Below, piece after piece: positions 47,891-61,287 of a stretch of DNA of 64,000 nucleotides. Each line of letters starts with the position of its first letter. The first letter of the stretch is position 1. The stretch comes from Phaseolus vulgaris (lineage: Eukaryota; Streptophyta; Magnoliopsida; Fabales; Fabaceae). The DNA is taken from assembly GCF_000499845.2 (NCBI RefSeq), contig NC_023749.2:8352013-8416012 (forward strand), read 5' to 3'. The notes under the pieces are model-generated. The model did not search any database. It worked only from the letters and a program-made list of their open reading frames with translations, and was not told where the DNA came from. Position numbers and translations under genes: made by a program.

Positions 47891-49700
47891 AACACCTCTC
47901 CCAAGCGAAACCTTTGACTATTATATTAATGACTCCCCTAAGTGGACCTTCTCTGGCTTGTCCTTCTCGGTCAGTGCGGACACGTTAAGTCGACCTTGAC
48001 CTATCATCATTATCTTGTTGGGAATCTACTCGGATCCCGTCTCTCGTAGTCTCGACATGGTTGTTCCTCTCTTTGTCTAGGTGAATGAGGTATAGAGCGA
48101 TATTCTAGTCTAACAAATTTTGTCTTTCAACACTAGGAACTCCTCAATTGTGTAGTCGAAGTTGCAATTATATATGCATTGTTTGCTTGTGTAAGCATTT
48201 CATGGTGTTGGCACCTTTCGAGGGGTTGGAAGGAGGTTGACACTTAGAGCCTCTCCTAGAATCTGGTTCCTATTAACATTCAATGAGGTGTAATGGGAAA
48301 ACCTAGGTAATCGATTTTCCCTAGATTGATTTGATGGTTGAGGTATGCTCAATCTCTCTTTTTCCTTAGGCTTTCGGGTTTAATCTCAACTCAAACGTAA
48401 CTTTGGAACTCGCAAAGTTCTTCTAACTGCATGAATTTCGTGGTTCTTATTCTCATCTCATCTAGGTTTGCGACTGGTTTCTTGCATAGAATATCTATGA
48501 GTGCCCCCAACTCGGTGGTGTCACCATGTGATGGAGGGCCACCTTCGGGTTGAGGTTTAGATGTTCAAGGCTACTTTTCCGAACCTCTCCATGAAGAACC
48601 TCAATAACTCTCCCTTCTTCTGTCAGATATTGGGAATTTGATGTCATGTGGGATGGTCGACTTGTTGTGAACTGTATTTGAAATTTTGCTACTAAGGTTT
48701 CAAAACAGTCAATAGAGAACAATGGAAAATAGGCAAACCAGCTTAACGTCACTCCTTTCAGGGATGTAGGGAAAACATGATTGAGTACCACATCGTCTAA
48801 GGTGAAAAGGCCCATTTGGGTCATATATGCATCAACATGTTCATTAATGATCGGTTGTCCCATCATATCGATCTATACTTAATCCCTTCTATTTGGAAAT
48901 GAGTTTAATGCTCATTACTTTTGTCAACTAAAGAGTGTTGTCAAGTACTCCCCAATGTTATTGAAGTGCTCGTCGAAGTATGAAGTTGTGATTCTGTCTC
49001 CAATGTATGATAATTGGAGGTGTTCAAGGTCTTGAGAACATTGATATGTTTTTTGTCATTAATTTTCAGTATTCTTCTTCCTGATGTTGGGATGGATAGG
49101 CCCCCTTTAGCCTCCTCTTTATTTCTTTATTCTCTCATCTAAGGACACAAATTTCTTCGACATTCATTTGTTTCATCTTAACCATCTCTTTGTGAAGAGC
49201 CAAAAGTGGAGTCCTGTGTTCAGTCTCAATTACTTTTTGCGTCTATGTTAGTTGTGTTTCTTGTATATACCATTGAATTCTCAGTATTGTTCCTTCTCAA
49301 CCCATAGTGGGTGCCATTTATTCTTGTAGGACTGGGAATGTGTCTTCTACTCTGTCTTGTTTGTTTGGTAATTATGCTTGTGAGTTTCTTCTTAGGTCTC
49401 GATCCAAATGAGGAGTACCTGCAAAAGGTTCTTTAACGTCCAAGTCAATATCTGGAGTATTTAATGTTATACAAAATTTATTTTTCACCAAGTGACATCG
49501 ATCTATTTATAGAGGTGAGTGATAACTCTATTCAAAATAAATCTAGATTATTACGACTTTTTATATTAATTTTATTTAGATTAAGAATATAGACAAATTA
49601 AAATATTTAATTGATTTTGATTATTGTTTATTTATTTGTTGTTTCAGGTTCCAATAAATATTTGACAAAGTTTTTTGAGATGATATGGACCCATGTAAAA
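47891..49700 (-). mobile_element. Decayed Ty3/gypsy element: gag, PBS and LTR portion
   Basis: The gag frame 48495-48866 (INEHVDAYMTQMGLF, TLSWFAYFPLFSIDCFETLV, NLNPKVALHHMV) is closely like the gag at 24.3-24.8 kb but better preserved. The PBS-like TGGCACCCACTATGGG is at 49301-49316 on the minus strand, and an LTR TATA motif is at 49501-49511. Everything between is frameshifted. Pol is reduced to the 47112-47415 fragment. Confidence 0.72.
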
Positions 49701-51210
49701 CCTTGATCGGTGGCCTTAGCCATCTATCACCATACATGTTTAATGTTATGGGAGCAATTTATTTCGTTATTATTTATGATTTAAGTAATCACAAACATCA
49801 ATTACTCTAAATAGAATCCATACTTATTTATTTAAGAAAGTAGTTTGCTTTTGAAATAAAGTAAAAAAAATAGCTTAATTTGGAAGATTCGTCTGGCTAG
49901 AGAATCGGATGTGCTCGTAAAGATAAACAAATTTTGGAATATTTTCTTTATAATTTCATATCATGATCATGAACCTACTCAAAATTCTTCCTACATTTTT
50001 AGCAAAATGTCAATGGAGTTACATAGTTCAGTGTGATTTTTCCTTTAAAGAAAGGTCATTTTCCATATAATAAAAACCTTGTTATAACCATCCATATCGC
50101 AGTTTTGGCAACTATAAATAGAGTTCAATGTTCATATCTGATTTTGATTGAAATAACTCACTTTCTTCACTAAAAATAGCAAAACTTTTTTAAAATTGTA
50201 ACAAAATCAAGAATAAATCATTCATGCAACAGTGTACATTATTATAATGTAATAATCAACTGTTAAAAATGTATTTGTTAAACTTTATATCAACTTACTT
50301 TTAAAATTATATTAAATATATACTTTGCCGTCTCATAATAGTAAGTATGGTTAACTTTTTTTACAAAACACAACTAATTAATAAATAGATGAGAATAATA
50401 ATTTTACGAATTGACTTTAATGATAATACTTCATTAAAAATTAAAATGGAACTTGATAAAAGTATCAATAAAATTTAGTTAGTATTATATTAAAAATTAA
50501 AATTACATTTATTATAACTTCTTAAACAAAACTTATTGTAGAATGGAAGAAATATTGTTTTTATTTAAGGGAAAGTATAGTAACTAAATATATTAAACTG
50601 GCTACATTTAACCTTCATGTGATTTTTTTTTTCATTTTTCATTTTTTAATCATAGTTATCTTCTTCTCTTTATTTTCATTTATTAATCATATCAAAAATT
50701 ATCCTTTGACAATTTAGAGAGTTATATACTATTTTTTATGTGACAAATTTTTTTAAAAAAATAATGTGAAAATTATATTGTATATGTAGAAAAAAAAGTG
50801 AATTATAATATATCATAATTCTAATCATATTTATCTTTTTCTCTTCATTTTGTCATCACATTTATTACTTTGAACATGTTATTGCCTTCCATAAACCCCA
50901 AAAGTGAGGTTTTCTTTTTCCAACTCAATCTCTTAAATATCCTCTTCATGGCCCCACAGTAAGTTGCAGTTAGATGGCGATCTTGTTTCAGAAGAACACG
51001 GCATAACCTTGCTTTTAAGGATGGTATAGTTTTACCTGGAAAAGAGTGAAGACCCTTATGTTGTTGTTGTTGTACTGTTTGAAATTTAACACTTTTAATC
51101 TTGATGCATACGTAGGATTCTTATGCCTTCTGTTTTCTGTTGTAGATAGACACTGACATGACAAAACACGCTTCTTTCTTCCAAATCAATCCTCTTTGAC
51201 TAACCACTTA
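49701..51210. other. Upstream region of the carboxypeptidase gene
   Basis: AT-rich intergenic DNA with no gene recognised. Confidence 0.6.
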
Positions 51211-51214
51211 GCCA

Positions 51215-51225
51215 ATATAAATAAA
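51215..51225 (+). promoter_or_regulatory. Probable TATA box of the carboxypeptidase gene
   Basis: TATAAATAAA about 80 nt before the ATG at 51301, implying a ~50-nt leader. It also shows that the in-frame extension up to 51196 (TTG) is not coding. Confidence 0.55.
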
Positions 51226-51300
51226 TTGCCATATCCTTTGCTTCACTTCACTCTTTCTCTGCCTCTCACACCTTTTTTTGCTTCCTTTTCTTTTCTCCAA

Positions 51301-54300
51301 ATGGAAAAGGTTCCTCATTTACTATCCATTTTCCTGTTCATTGCTTTGCTGTTTCATGGAGGAAAGGTTTTAGCTTTCAAAACCCAAGACGGATCAGAGG
51401 AATGGGGATACGTTCCAGTCAGACCCAGTAAGCACTGCTTCACAACTTTGCAATCTTAATTCATTGGGACATAGCAAATGATAACACACTGCAATTTTTC
51501 TTTTTTTGTGTGTTTTCATGTTGTTGTTTGGAGTGTGTGGAAAAGGAATTTAGAGTGTATTGAAGTAATGTTTGCAATTCTTTTTTGCCTTGTGATGTTG
51601 TTATTGTTGTCATCACAGAAGCACACATGTTTTGGTGGCTATATAGAAGTCCCTATAGAGTGGAAGATCCCTCTAAGCCGTGGCCAATTATTCTCTGGTT
51701 GCAAGGAGGACCTGTAAGTGTTACTGAATTGGGTTGTGTGATATGAACAAAAACATGAATAACCCATGATTTGAGGTTTTCAAACATTGAGCAGGGTGCT
51801 TCAGGAGTTGGAATTGGAAATTTTGAGGAGGTTGGGCCTTTGAACACAGACTTGAAGCCACGGAATTCCACATGGCTGCAAAAAGCAGATCTCTTGTTTG
51901 TGGTAATAACCTTGAAAAAGAGTTTCTTTGAACCTTTTTTACTTTGTGGCTCTTAATTATGATAACTCAATTGAATGCTTCTGATGTTGTGAACAATATA
52001 GGACAATCCAGTTGGAACTGGGTACAGTTTTGTGGAGGACAAAAAACTCTTTGTTAAAACAGATAATGAAGCAGCCACCGACTTGACTACATTGTTGATT
52101 GAATTGTTCAATAAGAATGAGAAACTACAAAAGAGCCCTCTGTTCATCGTGGCAGAGTCATATGGTGGCAAATTTGCTGTCACTCTCGGGTTATCTGCTC
52201 TGAAAGCTATAGAAGCTGGGAAATTGAAGCTTATACTTGGAGGTAACCCTCTCTTCAATTATGTGTTCATCTGTCAGATTCTAGATTACTTAGTGGATTT
52301 TCTAACCAGAAGTTAAAGACCAATCTCTCAATATACTAAAGTTTTTGTATTCATGGAACTACTCTCTTTCAATATATGCTTTTTCATATACACGAGTTTG
52401 AGAATCAAATCTCTGATTATATTCACACAAGGAGAAAAAGGTTATCACCAACTTTACAGCACACTATGTTGGTGGGGTTATCTTCAATTTATGGTGATTG
52501 AAAACAGTTTTGACATACTAATGGGATTAAGCGTGAATTTCTCTTTTGTTAGTTAGGAAATGAATCATATGAAATGATGAATTGTTTAATAATTTTCTAA
52601 CAGAATTCCAAGACATTCATGATTTGGTGTAACTATTTTCCTTTTGTTTAGGTGTGGCATTAGGAGACAGTTGGATCTCCCCTGAAGATTTTGTGGTACT
52701 GAATTATTAGAATTTCTCTGTCCACCAGCTTTTGTTGACCTTTCAAAATTTTCAATATTGAATTCGATATTGCAATTTCAGTTCTCATGGGGTCCTCTCC
52801 TTAAAGACCTCTCACGACTTGACGATAATGGACTGCAAAAATCAAACAGGTAAAATCTGTTTTCCATCTTCTCATGTACAAACAAATATGTATTACACAG
52901 ACAAGGAAAACAAAAACTAAAGTAACATTCTATGCAACGGTCATTTTCTGTGTTATCTAACAAACCCATTTTAGAGATCAGTGTAGCTGAGAGGATCAAG
53001 CAGCAACTTGAGGATGGTAAATTTGTTGAAGCCACCGACTCATGGAGTGAACTTGAGTCTGTGATTTCCATGAGCAGCAACTTTGTGGTACCATGATGTC
53101 TCCATTCAACATTTTATTCAACATTGTGCTTTAATCTTTACTTACACTCCTAAGAAGTCCTACAACTTTTTTGTTCACTTCAGGACTTCTACAATTTTTT
53201 GGAGGATGCAGGAAGTGATGATGTTGCAGCATTGGAGTTAGGGTTATATAAGAAAATATCAACGAAGAGGTACTCCAGGTATCTCACTTCCTTGAGGTCA
53301 AGGTCAAAATCTCCTGGTGGTGATAATGATCTTGACAAGTTACTAAACGGTGTCATAAAGAAAAAGTTAAAGATCATCCCAGAGAATGTCACGTAAGTCT
53401 TTAATTCCTTGACAACTCAAAAGGGTACTCCAAATTTTCACTGCAAACCAATCAAATCATCACTCATTTAGCTTCTGTGGTGGCAGATGGGGAGGGCAAT
53501 CCGGTGATGTTTTCGAATACCTTTCAGGTGATTTTATGAAACCAAGAATCGATGAGGTAAGAAGAAAATATAAGCATTAAAACAAGCTGAGAACTATGGT
53601 TTTAAACCTTCAATATAAATAGATGTTATCATGTTCACAATGCTACCCTAAAAGAGTCCATTTGAGCATAAAATCAACGTTTCTAGTAAGCTTAATATGT
53701 TGTGTTCTTCCCTCCTATGGTTTTCTTCAACTGGGTAACTTTTTTCTATTCCTTTTTTGAATATTGAATGTTCTTTGATTCAAAATCTGCAGGTTGATGA
53801 ACTGCTGGCCAAAGGGGTCAACGTGACAGTGTACAATGGACAAGTAAGGTCCCTTTCCACAAAGTTTCCTTGTTAGTTTTGATGATAATTATTAAGAATC
53901 GATGTTGTATATAACACAGACCACCTTAATTGTTTAATTTAACATGTGGATTTGTTCCAAATTAATCAGATTTTTATCCTTGAAGTTATCCAAATCATAT
54001 GGTAGTTTTTTATGTTTTGATATAAGTAACATCATATTCTGTCTCATTACTACAGATTGATCTGATTTGTTCAACCAAAGGGACTGATGCATGGGTTCAT
54101 AAACTCAAGTACATGCATCTCTTTCTCTCTTATGTTATCCTTCAAGTTTTTTGAGATTCAAAACAAACATAAAAGTTTTTGAATGTCTTTAATCATTCTT
54201 TTTATTGTAGGTGGGAAGGGCTTAAAAATTTCTTGGCCAAAGATAGAACACCTCTCTACTGTGGAAGTGACAAATCAACAACCAAAGGTTTTGTTAGATC

Positions 54301-56015
54301 ATATAAAAATCTACACTTCTATTGGATCCTCAAAGCTGGCCATTTTGTAAGTCAACCACAATCATCTTCTTAACACACTTTTTCATAAATATTTCTGAAA
54401 AAATTAAAAATAAGTTTTGCAGAAAATTTTAATTAATTGTACATTTACTAATTTACTTGAAGGATGTGTTTTTTCTTAAAAAAGTTCCTTTGCTTTCAAT
54501 GAGAATCATCTTAGGATCACTTTTTTTTTAAGAATCCATTCATCTTTAGCTGTCAACACATTAAATATACTTGCAAAGATTCCTTATTCTTCTTTCTTTC
54601 TTTATCTATTAAAAAATTATAAGAGTTTTCACGTGTGTGATGTCAGCAAATTGAGGTATTCTCTTCCTTATGTTATGCTTTTGCTTTACTTTTCTTGAAA
54701 ACACGACCTTACTAAAATAACAATCATTTTTGCAAAATTAACAATCTGTGCTTTAATTTTTTGTAAAGTAATTTTTTTCTAATTATATTTTTCTTTTCAT
54801 TTTTATTATGTTTTGAAAATTGTTTTAGATTTATAATTGATAACTTATTTAAAATTACATTAAAAACAACAAAAAGTAAATACTTTCCTAAGTTTTTTAA
54901 AAAGAACTTTAACAACTACTATATACAAACAAAAACAAAGAAGTAGTTTATTTCTCGATTTTCATAATATTTAATAAGGACAACTAAGAAAAGAAATATA
55001 GTTCATATAAATTAAAAAATGTGTTATAAAATGATGGCTACTTTTATTTTAAAAACTGATAAGGTATAAACGAAATAGAATTTAAGTAATACTAAAAGAT
55101 ACGGACATATTAAAAAAACTACATCAAACTTTTCTTTCTTATCTTCAGATATTTTGGTCTTCTTTTTCTAATAGTAAAGTAATTGATGTTTTGAAATTTT
55201 AAAGTCTAATACTTTTTTTAAATATAATTTTATTCAATATTTGTTCTCTAGTAATGTAGTCATCAAAGGTATAGATACTGATTAAATAAGGATATTTTAG
55301 TTTGGAATATATTAATATTTTTCTTTCATTAGCACTCATTAAAAAACAAGAAAAAACATGAAATGCAAACTAGAGACAAATAATAATTAGTTATTATATT
55401 AACTAAATTAAAAATCATTTTAAAATTTAAAAAAAAAATTGGTTTTTAAATTAGTTTATATTATTGTTAAATGATTTCTAAATTAGTATCTAATTAACAA
55501 TAAAAAAATTTGCTATTAAATTTAGGATTTAAATAATTGATAGTTAAAGCCTTGGTTGCTAATTAGATACTAATTTAGAAACTATTTAACAATAATAGAA
55601 ACTAATTTAGAAATTAAACTCTAAAATATCTCTAATTTAGTCACTATAACAATTAATTATTTTTTTTTTTTAAATTGATTTTTATTTCATGATTTTTTTA
55701 ATAAAAATATATAAAAATAATAAAGGTAGAATTGAATTTGAAGCAGAGACATTTATGATAGCCAAGGACGAGATTAAATGGGACAGTGACTATTTTATTA
55801 CAATTTTTGTGTAAACATTAGTGACAGTTAGAAGATCCAATGACAGTGTCTCTTCTGAAAAATTCAGATATGTGTGTATGCTTCACTTATTTTGTCCCAT
55901 AAAGAGTACACTATGTTTTAATTTGTTTGCCTATTCATTGCTTCAGGTTCCCACTGATCAACCTTGTGTGGCACTAGACATGGTGGGTGCAATTACACAC
56001 TCACCAGCCACTTGA
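51301..56015 (+). CDS. SCPL51: Serine carboxypeptidase-like protein, SCPL51 type (peptidase S10), 13 exons
   Basis: Exons: 51301-51427, 51619-51713, 51795-51902, 52002-52242, 52652-52695, 52782-52849, 52982-53087, 53184-53392, 53487-53556, 53793-53843, 54056-54108, 54211-54346, 55947-56015. All junctions are GT-AG; the 1,377-nt CDS gives 458 aa, the family's usual length. Signal peptide at about 1-25 (MEKVPHLLSIFLFIALLF). Oxyanion region LQGGPGASG; catalytic Ser163 in ESYGG, Asp375 in YNGQIDLIC, His435 in AGHF. Other S10 landmarks: DNPVGTGYS, GDSWISPEDF, FSWGPLL, CVALDMVGAI. Start chosen at 51301 (signal peptide, TATA position). Known of the family: secreted or vacuolar alpha/beta-hydrolases acting as carboxypeptidases or acyltransferases. 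The SCPL51 group is poorly characterised; GGPGAS and the plain triad favour peptidase, by inference. Exon 7 requires the third of three close AGs. The last intron is 1.6 kb and carries a MITE-like sequence. Confidence 0.93.
55375..55700. mobile_element. MITE-like palindromic element, copy 4, in intron 12
   Basis: Shares the core CTAATTAGATACTAATTTAG and its inverted partner with copies at 17655, 20900 and 42757. Ends are eroded. It lies wholly within the 54347-55946 intron. Confidence 0.6.
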
Positions 56016-56125
56016 CATTTGCACAGACAACAAATAATAACATCACTGTTTGGAAGAAGAGCAAGGTACAGGGAAAACCCAGCAACCAAACAGAGGAACT
56101 AGAACACGATCAAGCATTGGGTTGC

Positions 56126-56131
56126 AATAAA
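56126..56131 (+). terminator. Likely poly(A) signal of the carboxypeptidase gene
   Basis: AATAAA about 110 nt after the stop codon. Confidence 0.5.
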
Positions 56132-56340
56132 AAAAAAGACTCATTACACTTATGCTATTGATTGTTGATTTGCTTTACCATCTCATTCTTTTCTAATGTC
56201 TTTTACCTTGCTTCAGATTTATAAGATCTAATCACATAATTATTTTAATTCATACTCATCATTTTTTAATAATTTGTGCTTCGTATTATTCCCTTTTTAA
56301 AATGTTTACCAATAAAATTTTTAATCTAAATAATTTATGG

Positions 56341-56462
56341 ATTGGATATTCTAAAACAAGAAAACATTAATTTTAATCTGAGTCTTACTAATAAGAATGA
56401 AATTGGATATTCTAAAACAAGAAAACATTAATTTTAATCTGAGTCTTACTAATAAGAATGAA
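56341..56462. repeat. Perfect 61-bp tandem duplication
   Basis: 56341-56401 and 56402-56462 are identical, starting ATTGGATATTCTAAAACAAG. Confidence 0.97.
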
Positions 56463-57291
56463 GGGAATACTTTCTTTTCTTGGAATGAGTCCCTTCACGA
56501 TTCGGATTTTTTAAATGGAAATTAGTTAATTTCGCAGTTTGACAGAAAAGAAAAGGAAACAAATTAAGCTTCAAGAAAAAAAAAATGTAAAAAATATATA
56601 ATTATTTTAAATAAAAATAATATTTTTATGCATGAAGATCGCTTAGAGACAAGAAGGCAAAAGCCTTTAAATATTTTTGTTTTTAAGTGATAAATTCTGT
56701 TGATATTAATGTACTTTACTCAATTTCCATTTTAGTATATTCTTGAAGATATTGAAAAATGCATTATCTTGTACTAGCGAAATATAGGCGTGTCGTGTAC
56801 ATGCTTTTTATTATAATTTTTTATAACTATTTTATAAATAAATAATATCTTATAATTATTTTATAAATAAAAATATTTTTATTTTATGTAATTAGATTCA
56901 TTATATAAAAATAAGATAATTAAGTATATTATTTATTATATATTATACTTTTATGATGTTGTGATAAAAATTTAATTATTAACATTTATAATTTAGCTAT
57001 ATTAAAATGAGTATATTTTTTTTCACATGGAAGTCTCTTTCCATTATTTGGTATTTTTTTTTCTCTTTCAATCATAAAGACGAAATCCTAAACCCTAAAC
57101 CCTCTTCCCGTCATTTGTCAAATTTTTTTTTTCTCCACTTTATTTTAAGTTTTTATTTTTTATTTTTTACATTACTACCTTTTCTTGAGTTTTGTATTAG
57201 AAAAATAAGTTATGAATATAAAATTGAAGAATCTATGTTACATAGTATTATAAATTATAGATTATAGATATATTATAGTGAAGTTATGTTG

Positions 57292-57383
57292 TTAATAAAA
57301 AAATTTAATTATTAAACATTTATAGTTTAATTACATCTTAATAAAAGAATTTAATTATTAAACATTTATAGTTTAATTATATC
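57292..57383. repeat. 46-bp tandem duplication
   Basis: Two units with two mismatches, containing TTTAATTATTAAACATTTAT and AGTTTAATTA. Confidence 0.9.
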
Positions 57384-59886
57384 TTAATTACGAGGAATTA
57401 CTATTTTTTCACGTGGAACTCTTTTTTCATTATTTAGTAGTTTTTTTCCCTTTTAGTAGTTACCTTTTTGTAAAATCTAGATGCAACTCTCTTTCCACCA
57501 ATTGTTAATTTGTTCTTTATTTTTTACATTGACATCCTTCCATCTAAATGTATATTATAATTTTTAAATTTATTGAAAATAAAAGAAGAAAATAATTTGT
57601 CTTCATCGTAGGTAAATACTAAACCGAAATTTGTTTTTTTAGGCGATGAGAAAAGCGAAGAAAGTGAAAGATGATTTCATTATTGAAGGTTTTTTTGAAG
57701 GTTGGGCTTTAGATAGAAGAAAGCTGAAAGGAACTACACAGATCTATGGTATCTAACATCTTACGAATTCCAAAAGCAAAAGCAAAGGTTTATCTGTCAC
57801 GACTGGTCACGACCACACCACCTGCATTTTATTTTAAGAAAATAGTTATTTGAAAACAATAATAAAATTGTGTCTCTATACATGATATGACAAAAGACAA
57901 TTTTGTAATTCTAACAACTCTAACAACAGGCACCATCTTTCCAACTTTAACAACAGTTTTCGGAAAATGAAAAAAATCAAATAGATTTTCTAATTTTTTC
58001 CATGCAACATATGGATCCAATATTTATAATAAAAAATTATTTTTCATATCACCTGTTCTAATCTGGCGCACGTGAAAATTGTCTATATATAGTCACCCTT
58101 TATTTTATCATCTCTTTTCTTGTAAGAAGCGTCTTACCATTTGCCTCTACCAACTCATATAGGTATCTTTCCAAAAAATTGTAATAAAAGCATAGATAAT
58201 ATTCCAATTTTTTGGAGCTTAATCCAAAGTCTTATAGATAATCCAATTCACCAGATCAATCACATTATAAAAATATGCATCATCCTTTCAAGTCAAGATA
58301 GGTCATTTAGTAAAATGCCAAACTCTATTGAAGGTTGTTTAAATGTTTTATGTGCAGATTGATCTTGAGACCATGATTACAATCTCTTTCCATTTCTTTT
58401 CTATTGGTGATTTAGTAATTATTTTGTTATTTCATAATAGCAACAAGTAGTTAAATATTTTTTTTAAGTCCACCCTTAAAAACTATAATATTTATTTAAG
58501 TTAATTTATATAAGAAATAAAGGATATAAATAGAATTAAATTAATATTTTTATAAAACTTAGTATATTTCTTGATTGTGAACCATTTCATGATAGTGATA
58601 CTGTTAAAAAAATAAAGTATGCAAGTAAAGTGACAATATTTACTTTATAAATTGATTTTGTGAAATAAAGTAGATGTAAATCGGGATTAGAATTTATCTT
58701 AACAATTATGATTTGAGCACTTGTTTGTACATGGAATTTAGACTTTTGTGCAACTTTCTTTCTCTTTATCTATTACTGGTTTATACTTGATAATATCATT
58801 TCAGAGCAGTATTGCGAAAGTTTATGTCCTTTGTGGAGTCAAGGAAGTTGAAGTTAGCGGCATAAGAAGCTCAATTAGCAATTATTGTGACAATGACAAG
58901 ACCACCATGGAATTAGAGATTGTGGGTGCCTGTATAATTTCATTATTTATTTATTTTTGCATGCATAATTTGAATCAGCAGCATTGTTTCGCATTCACAA
59001 GTGTGGCAGCAATCACACTATCACCTAGCGTGGAAACTGGAGTCAACAAACAAGCTAGAACAGGATGACGCAGTGGAAAGCAGAGACAACTAGTGTTTCC
59101 TGTTAAAAAAAAATAAGACTACTTAATATTTTTTACTACTTAATATTTTTATATTAATTTCTCTTTTGAAAAAACAATTTAGTTATTTGATGTTACTTTT
59201 TGAGTAGTGTATCATCGTGTTGGAAAATAAACCAATAGCAAAAATGAGTTCAAAGTGGTATTTATTTTTTGTTAACGTTGGTCCTCTGTTTGCCGTTGAT
59301 TAGTCATTATCCTATTACATGGCACAATCCTATATAATTTTCTACACTCAAGCAAAGCTTTACTTTTATGATCACTGAAACTAAAATTAATACAAGAACT
59401 GTGAAAAGTGTAATTATTAAAAAAAACTTAGAAATCAACTATTTGTGTATAACACTTGATTTGCTATTCAAAATGTACCATCCTACCTGATGAAAAAAAT
59501 CCATCATTATTGATTTACCTTCTTTTATACTGTAGCGTGTATTTAAATCAATCTACTAGAAAATAATTACTTTTTTCAGTTTTATGATATTTATTTTAAA
59601 ATAAATTAAATTTTCTGAAATAAACATACATAAGGAGTCGATTTGTTGATTTGAATATAATGAGATTTAGAGATATCCTATTCAATTGTATAGACTCTAA
59701 AGCTTAATTATTCGTTTTATCTCTGTTTACATCATTTTTACGTTCTGGTTTGTATATATAAAAATTTAACGGTTTTAGTTCTCGCACGTGCACTTTTAAA
59801 TTCATTTTAATCCTGGAAGTCAAGTGTGTTATGCCAACACAATTTTTTGAACAATTGTTATATTGTCAAATTATAAGAAAATCTTG

Positions 59887-60060
59887 GAGTGTTATGGCGA
59901 GAGCGGGAGAAGAGCGAGAGGAGGAGAACAGAGCTTGGCTGCAGGTGGCTATACTGAAGTTAAGGCAGAAGGGACTTTGAAGTGTTACGGTGAGAATGGG
60001 AGGAGAGAGGTCAGGTGTAGGTGATTGTACTGAAGTTAAGACATAAGGGACATGAATGGT
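59887..60060 (+). repeat. ~95-bp imperfect tandem repeat at the LINE 5' side
   Basis: Units start at about 59887 and 59980: GAGTGTTATGGCGAGAGCGG against GAAGTGTTACGGTGAGAATG, each ending CTGAAGTTAAG..AGGGAC. It may be the LINE 5' UTR. Confidence 0.6.
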
Positions 60061-61187
60061 TATACGGGAAGATTTAGAAGGGACACAACCATGTTTTTCT
60101 TCTCCAAAAATACCAAAGAGATACGTGAAAATAGGTCTGTAGAAGATTTTCCAGAGGTGAGAAAGAGTCTAAAGTATATTAATTGCAAAGAAATTAGATA
60201 AATGGAAAAACAGGTTCAGTTTTGTGAGATTCATCAGGTGGGTAACGAAAGGAAGTTAAAGAAGGAACTAGATACTGTCATGTTTGGCAATGAAAAGATA
60301 AATACCAACATCCAATGAAAAGAAGAAAGAAAAAACACAAAATGGTGGCTTAATGTTAGAAAATAACATCTCTAAGCCGTTTGGGGCAGGAAAGGCAAAG
60401 GACAAGTTGAACAAAAGAAAATCGAAGCAAGAGCCACAAGGAGGAGGTCCAGACTTGACGAAGAGTAGTAGTGTTGAGGAGGAAAGGTGAAGGGGCGAGA
60501 TATGAGAGTTCATGTGGAACCCAATGGTGATCTCATCAATAGATGGGTGAGAAGGTTGAATGACTTAACCCTATACAAAAGTTTATAGGTGTGGCTAATC
60601 AAAGGATGTAAAATGTAAAATTTAAGTACAAGGGCATGACATAATACTCACACTTGGAACTTAATTTGTTTATTAGTGTCGAGACGTGAACTTCCAAGAT
60701 TTCTTGAAATAGACTTGTATGGTTTCCATGTAATGGTATACCTCTAGGATTATGGAACAGGGAGTGTTTTTAGAAAGTGGTTAATGTATTTGAAAGATTT
60801 GTCATGTAGCACATGGCGACACTGAAAACTTTAAGAGGGTGGATATGAGCAAGTGAGTTATGCATAGATAGGTTGCCAATGTTATTAATTTTTGAGAATT
60901 TGGGTGACGATGAGAGTGTAACAAGGGGGAGTCAATATTTGGAAGCGAGTGTTCATACTTGGATGAAGTAGAATATATATGTAGATGAATTTTCCGAGGA
61001 GGCAAAAGACGAAGGTTTTGACGGAACGTTCGACGGTCAAAAAGCTGGAGTGAAGGATGATTCATTAGACTATCCAATGGTTAGTAGCCAGTCAATGGGT
61101 TCAAGTAGACTGTGAGTTGAGCAAAGTTAGTCATGGATTGAGTAAGATTATGAGGTGAGTCAATGTAAAGAGGAGTTTGTCAATGAG

Positions 61188-61287
61188 TCAATGTCTATGC
61201 ATGATCCAAAAGCTATTGAGATCAGGAAGTGTAGTGGTCAATGCCTATGCATAATCCAAAAGCTTTTGAGATCAAGAAGAGTAGTGG
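61188..61287 (+). repeat. 50-bp tandem duplication inside the LINE
   Basis: Units start at 61188 and 61238 (TCAATGTCTATGCATGATCC against TCAATGCCTATGCATAATCC). Confidence 0.88.

Larger units (their letters stand above)
56132..59880. other. AT-rich intergenic DNA
   Basis: No convincing gene. It holds a perfect 61-bp duplication and a 46-bp tandem repeat (listed separately), and a short telomere-like CCTAAACCCTAAACCCT at about 57088-57104. Frames at 58141-58362 and 58748-59068 have no domain I can support. Confidence 0.5.

Noticed and set aside
57085..57105. Interstitial telomere / former chromosome end
   Set aside because: Only about two and a half CCCTAAA units; such short motifs (telo boxes) are common in plant DNA.
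58141..58362. 73-aa plus-strand frame
   Set aside because: No recognisable domain, AT-rich composition, no promoter or splice context.
58748..59068. 106-aa frame with an AAITLSPSV ending that recalls a carboxypeptidase last exon
   Set aside because: The similarity is a few residues, with no splice site or other exon nearby; not enough to call a gene or pseudogene.
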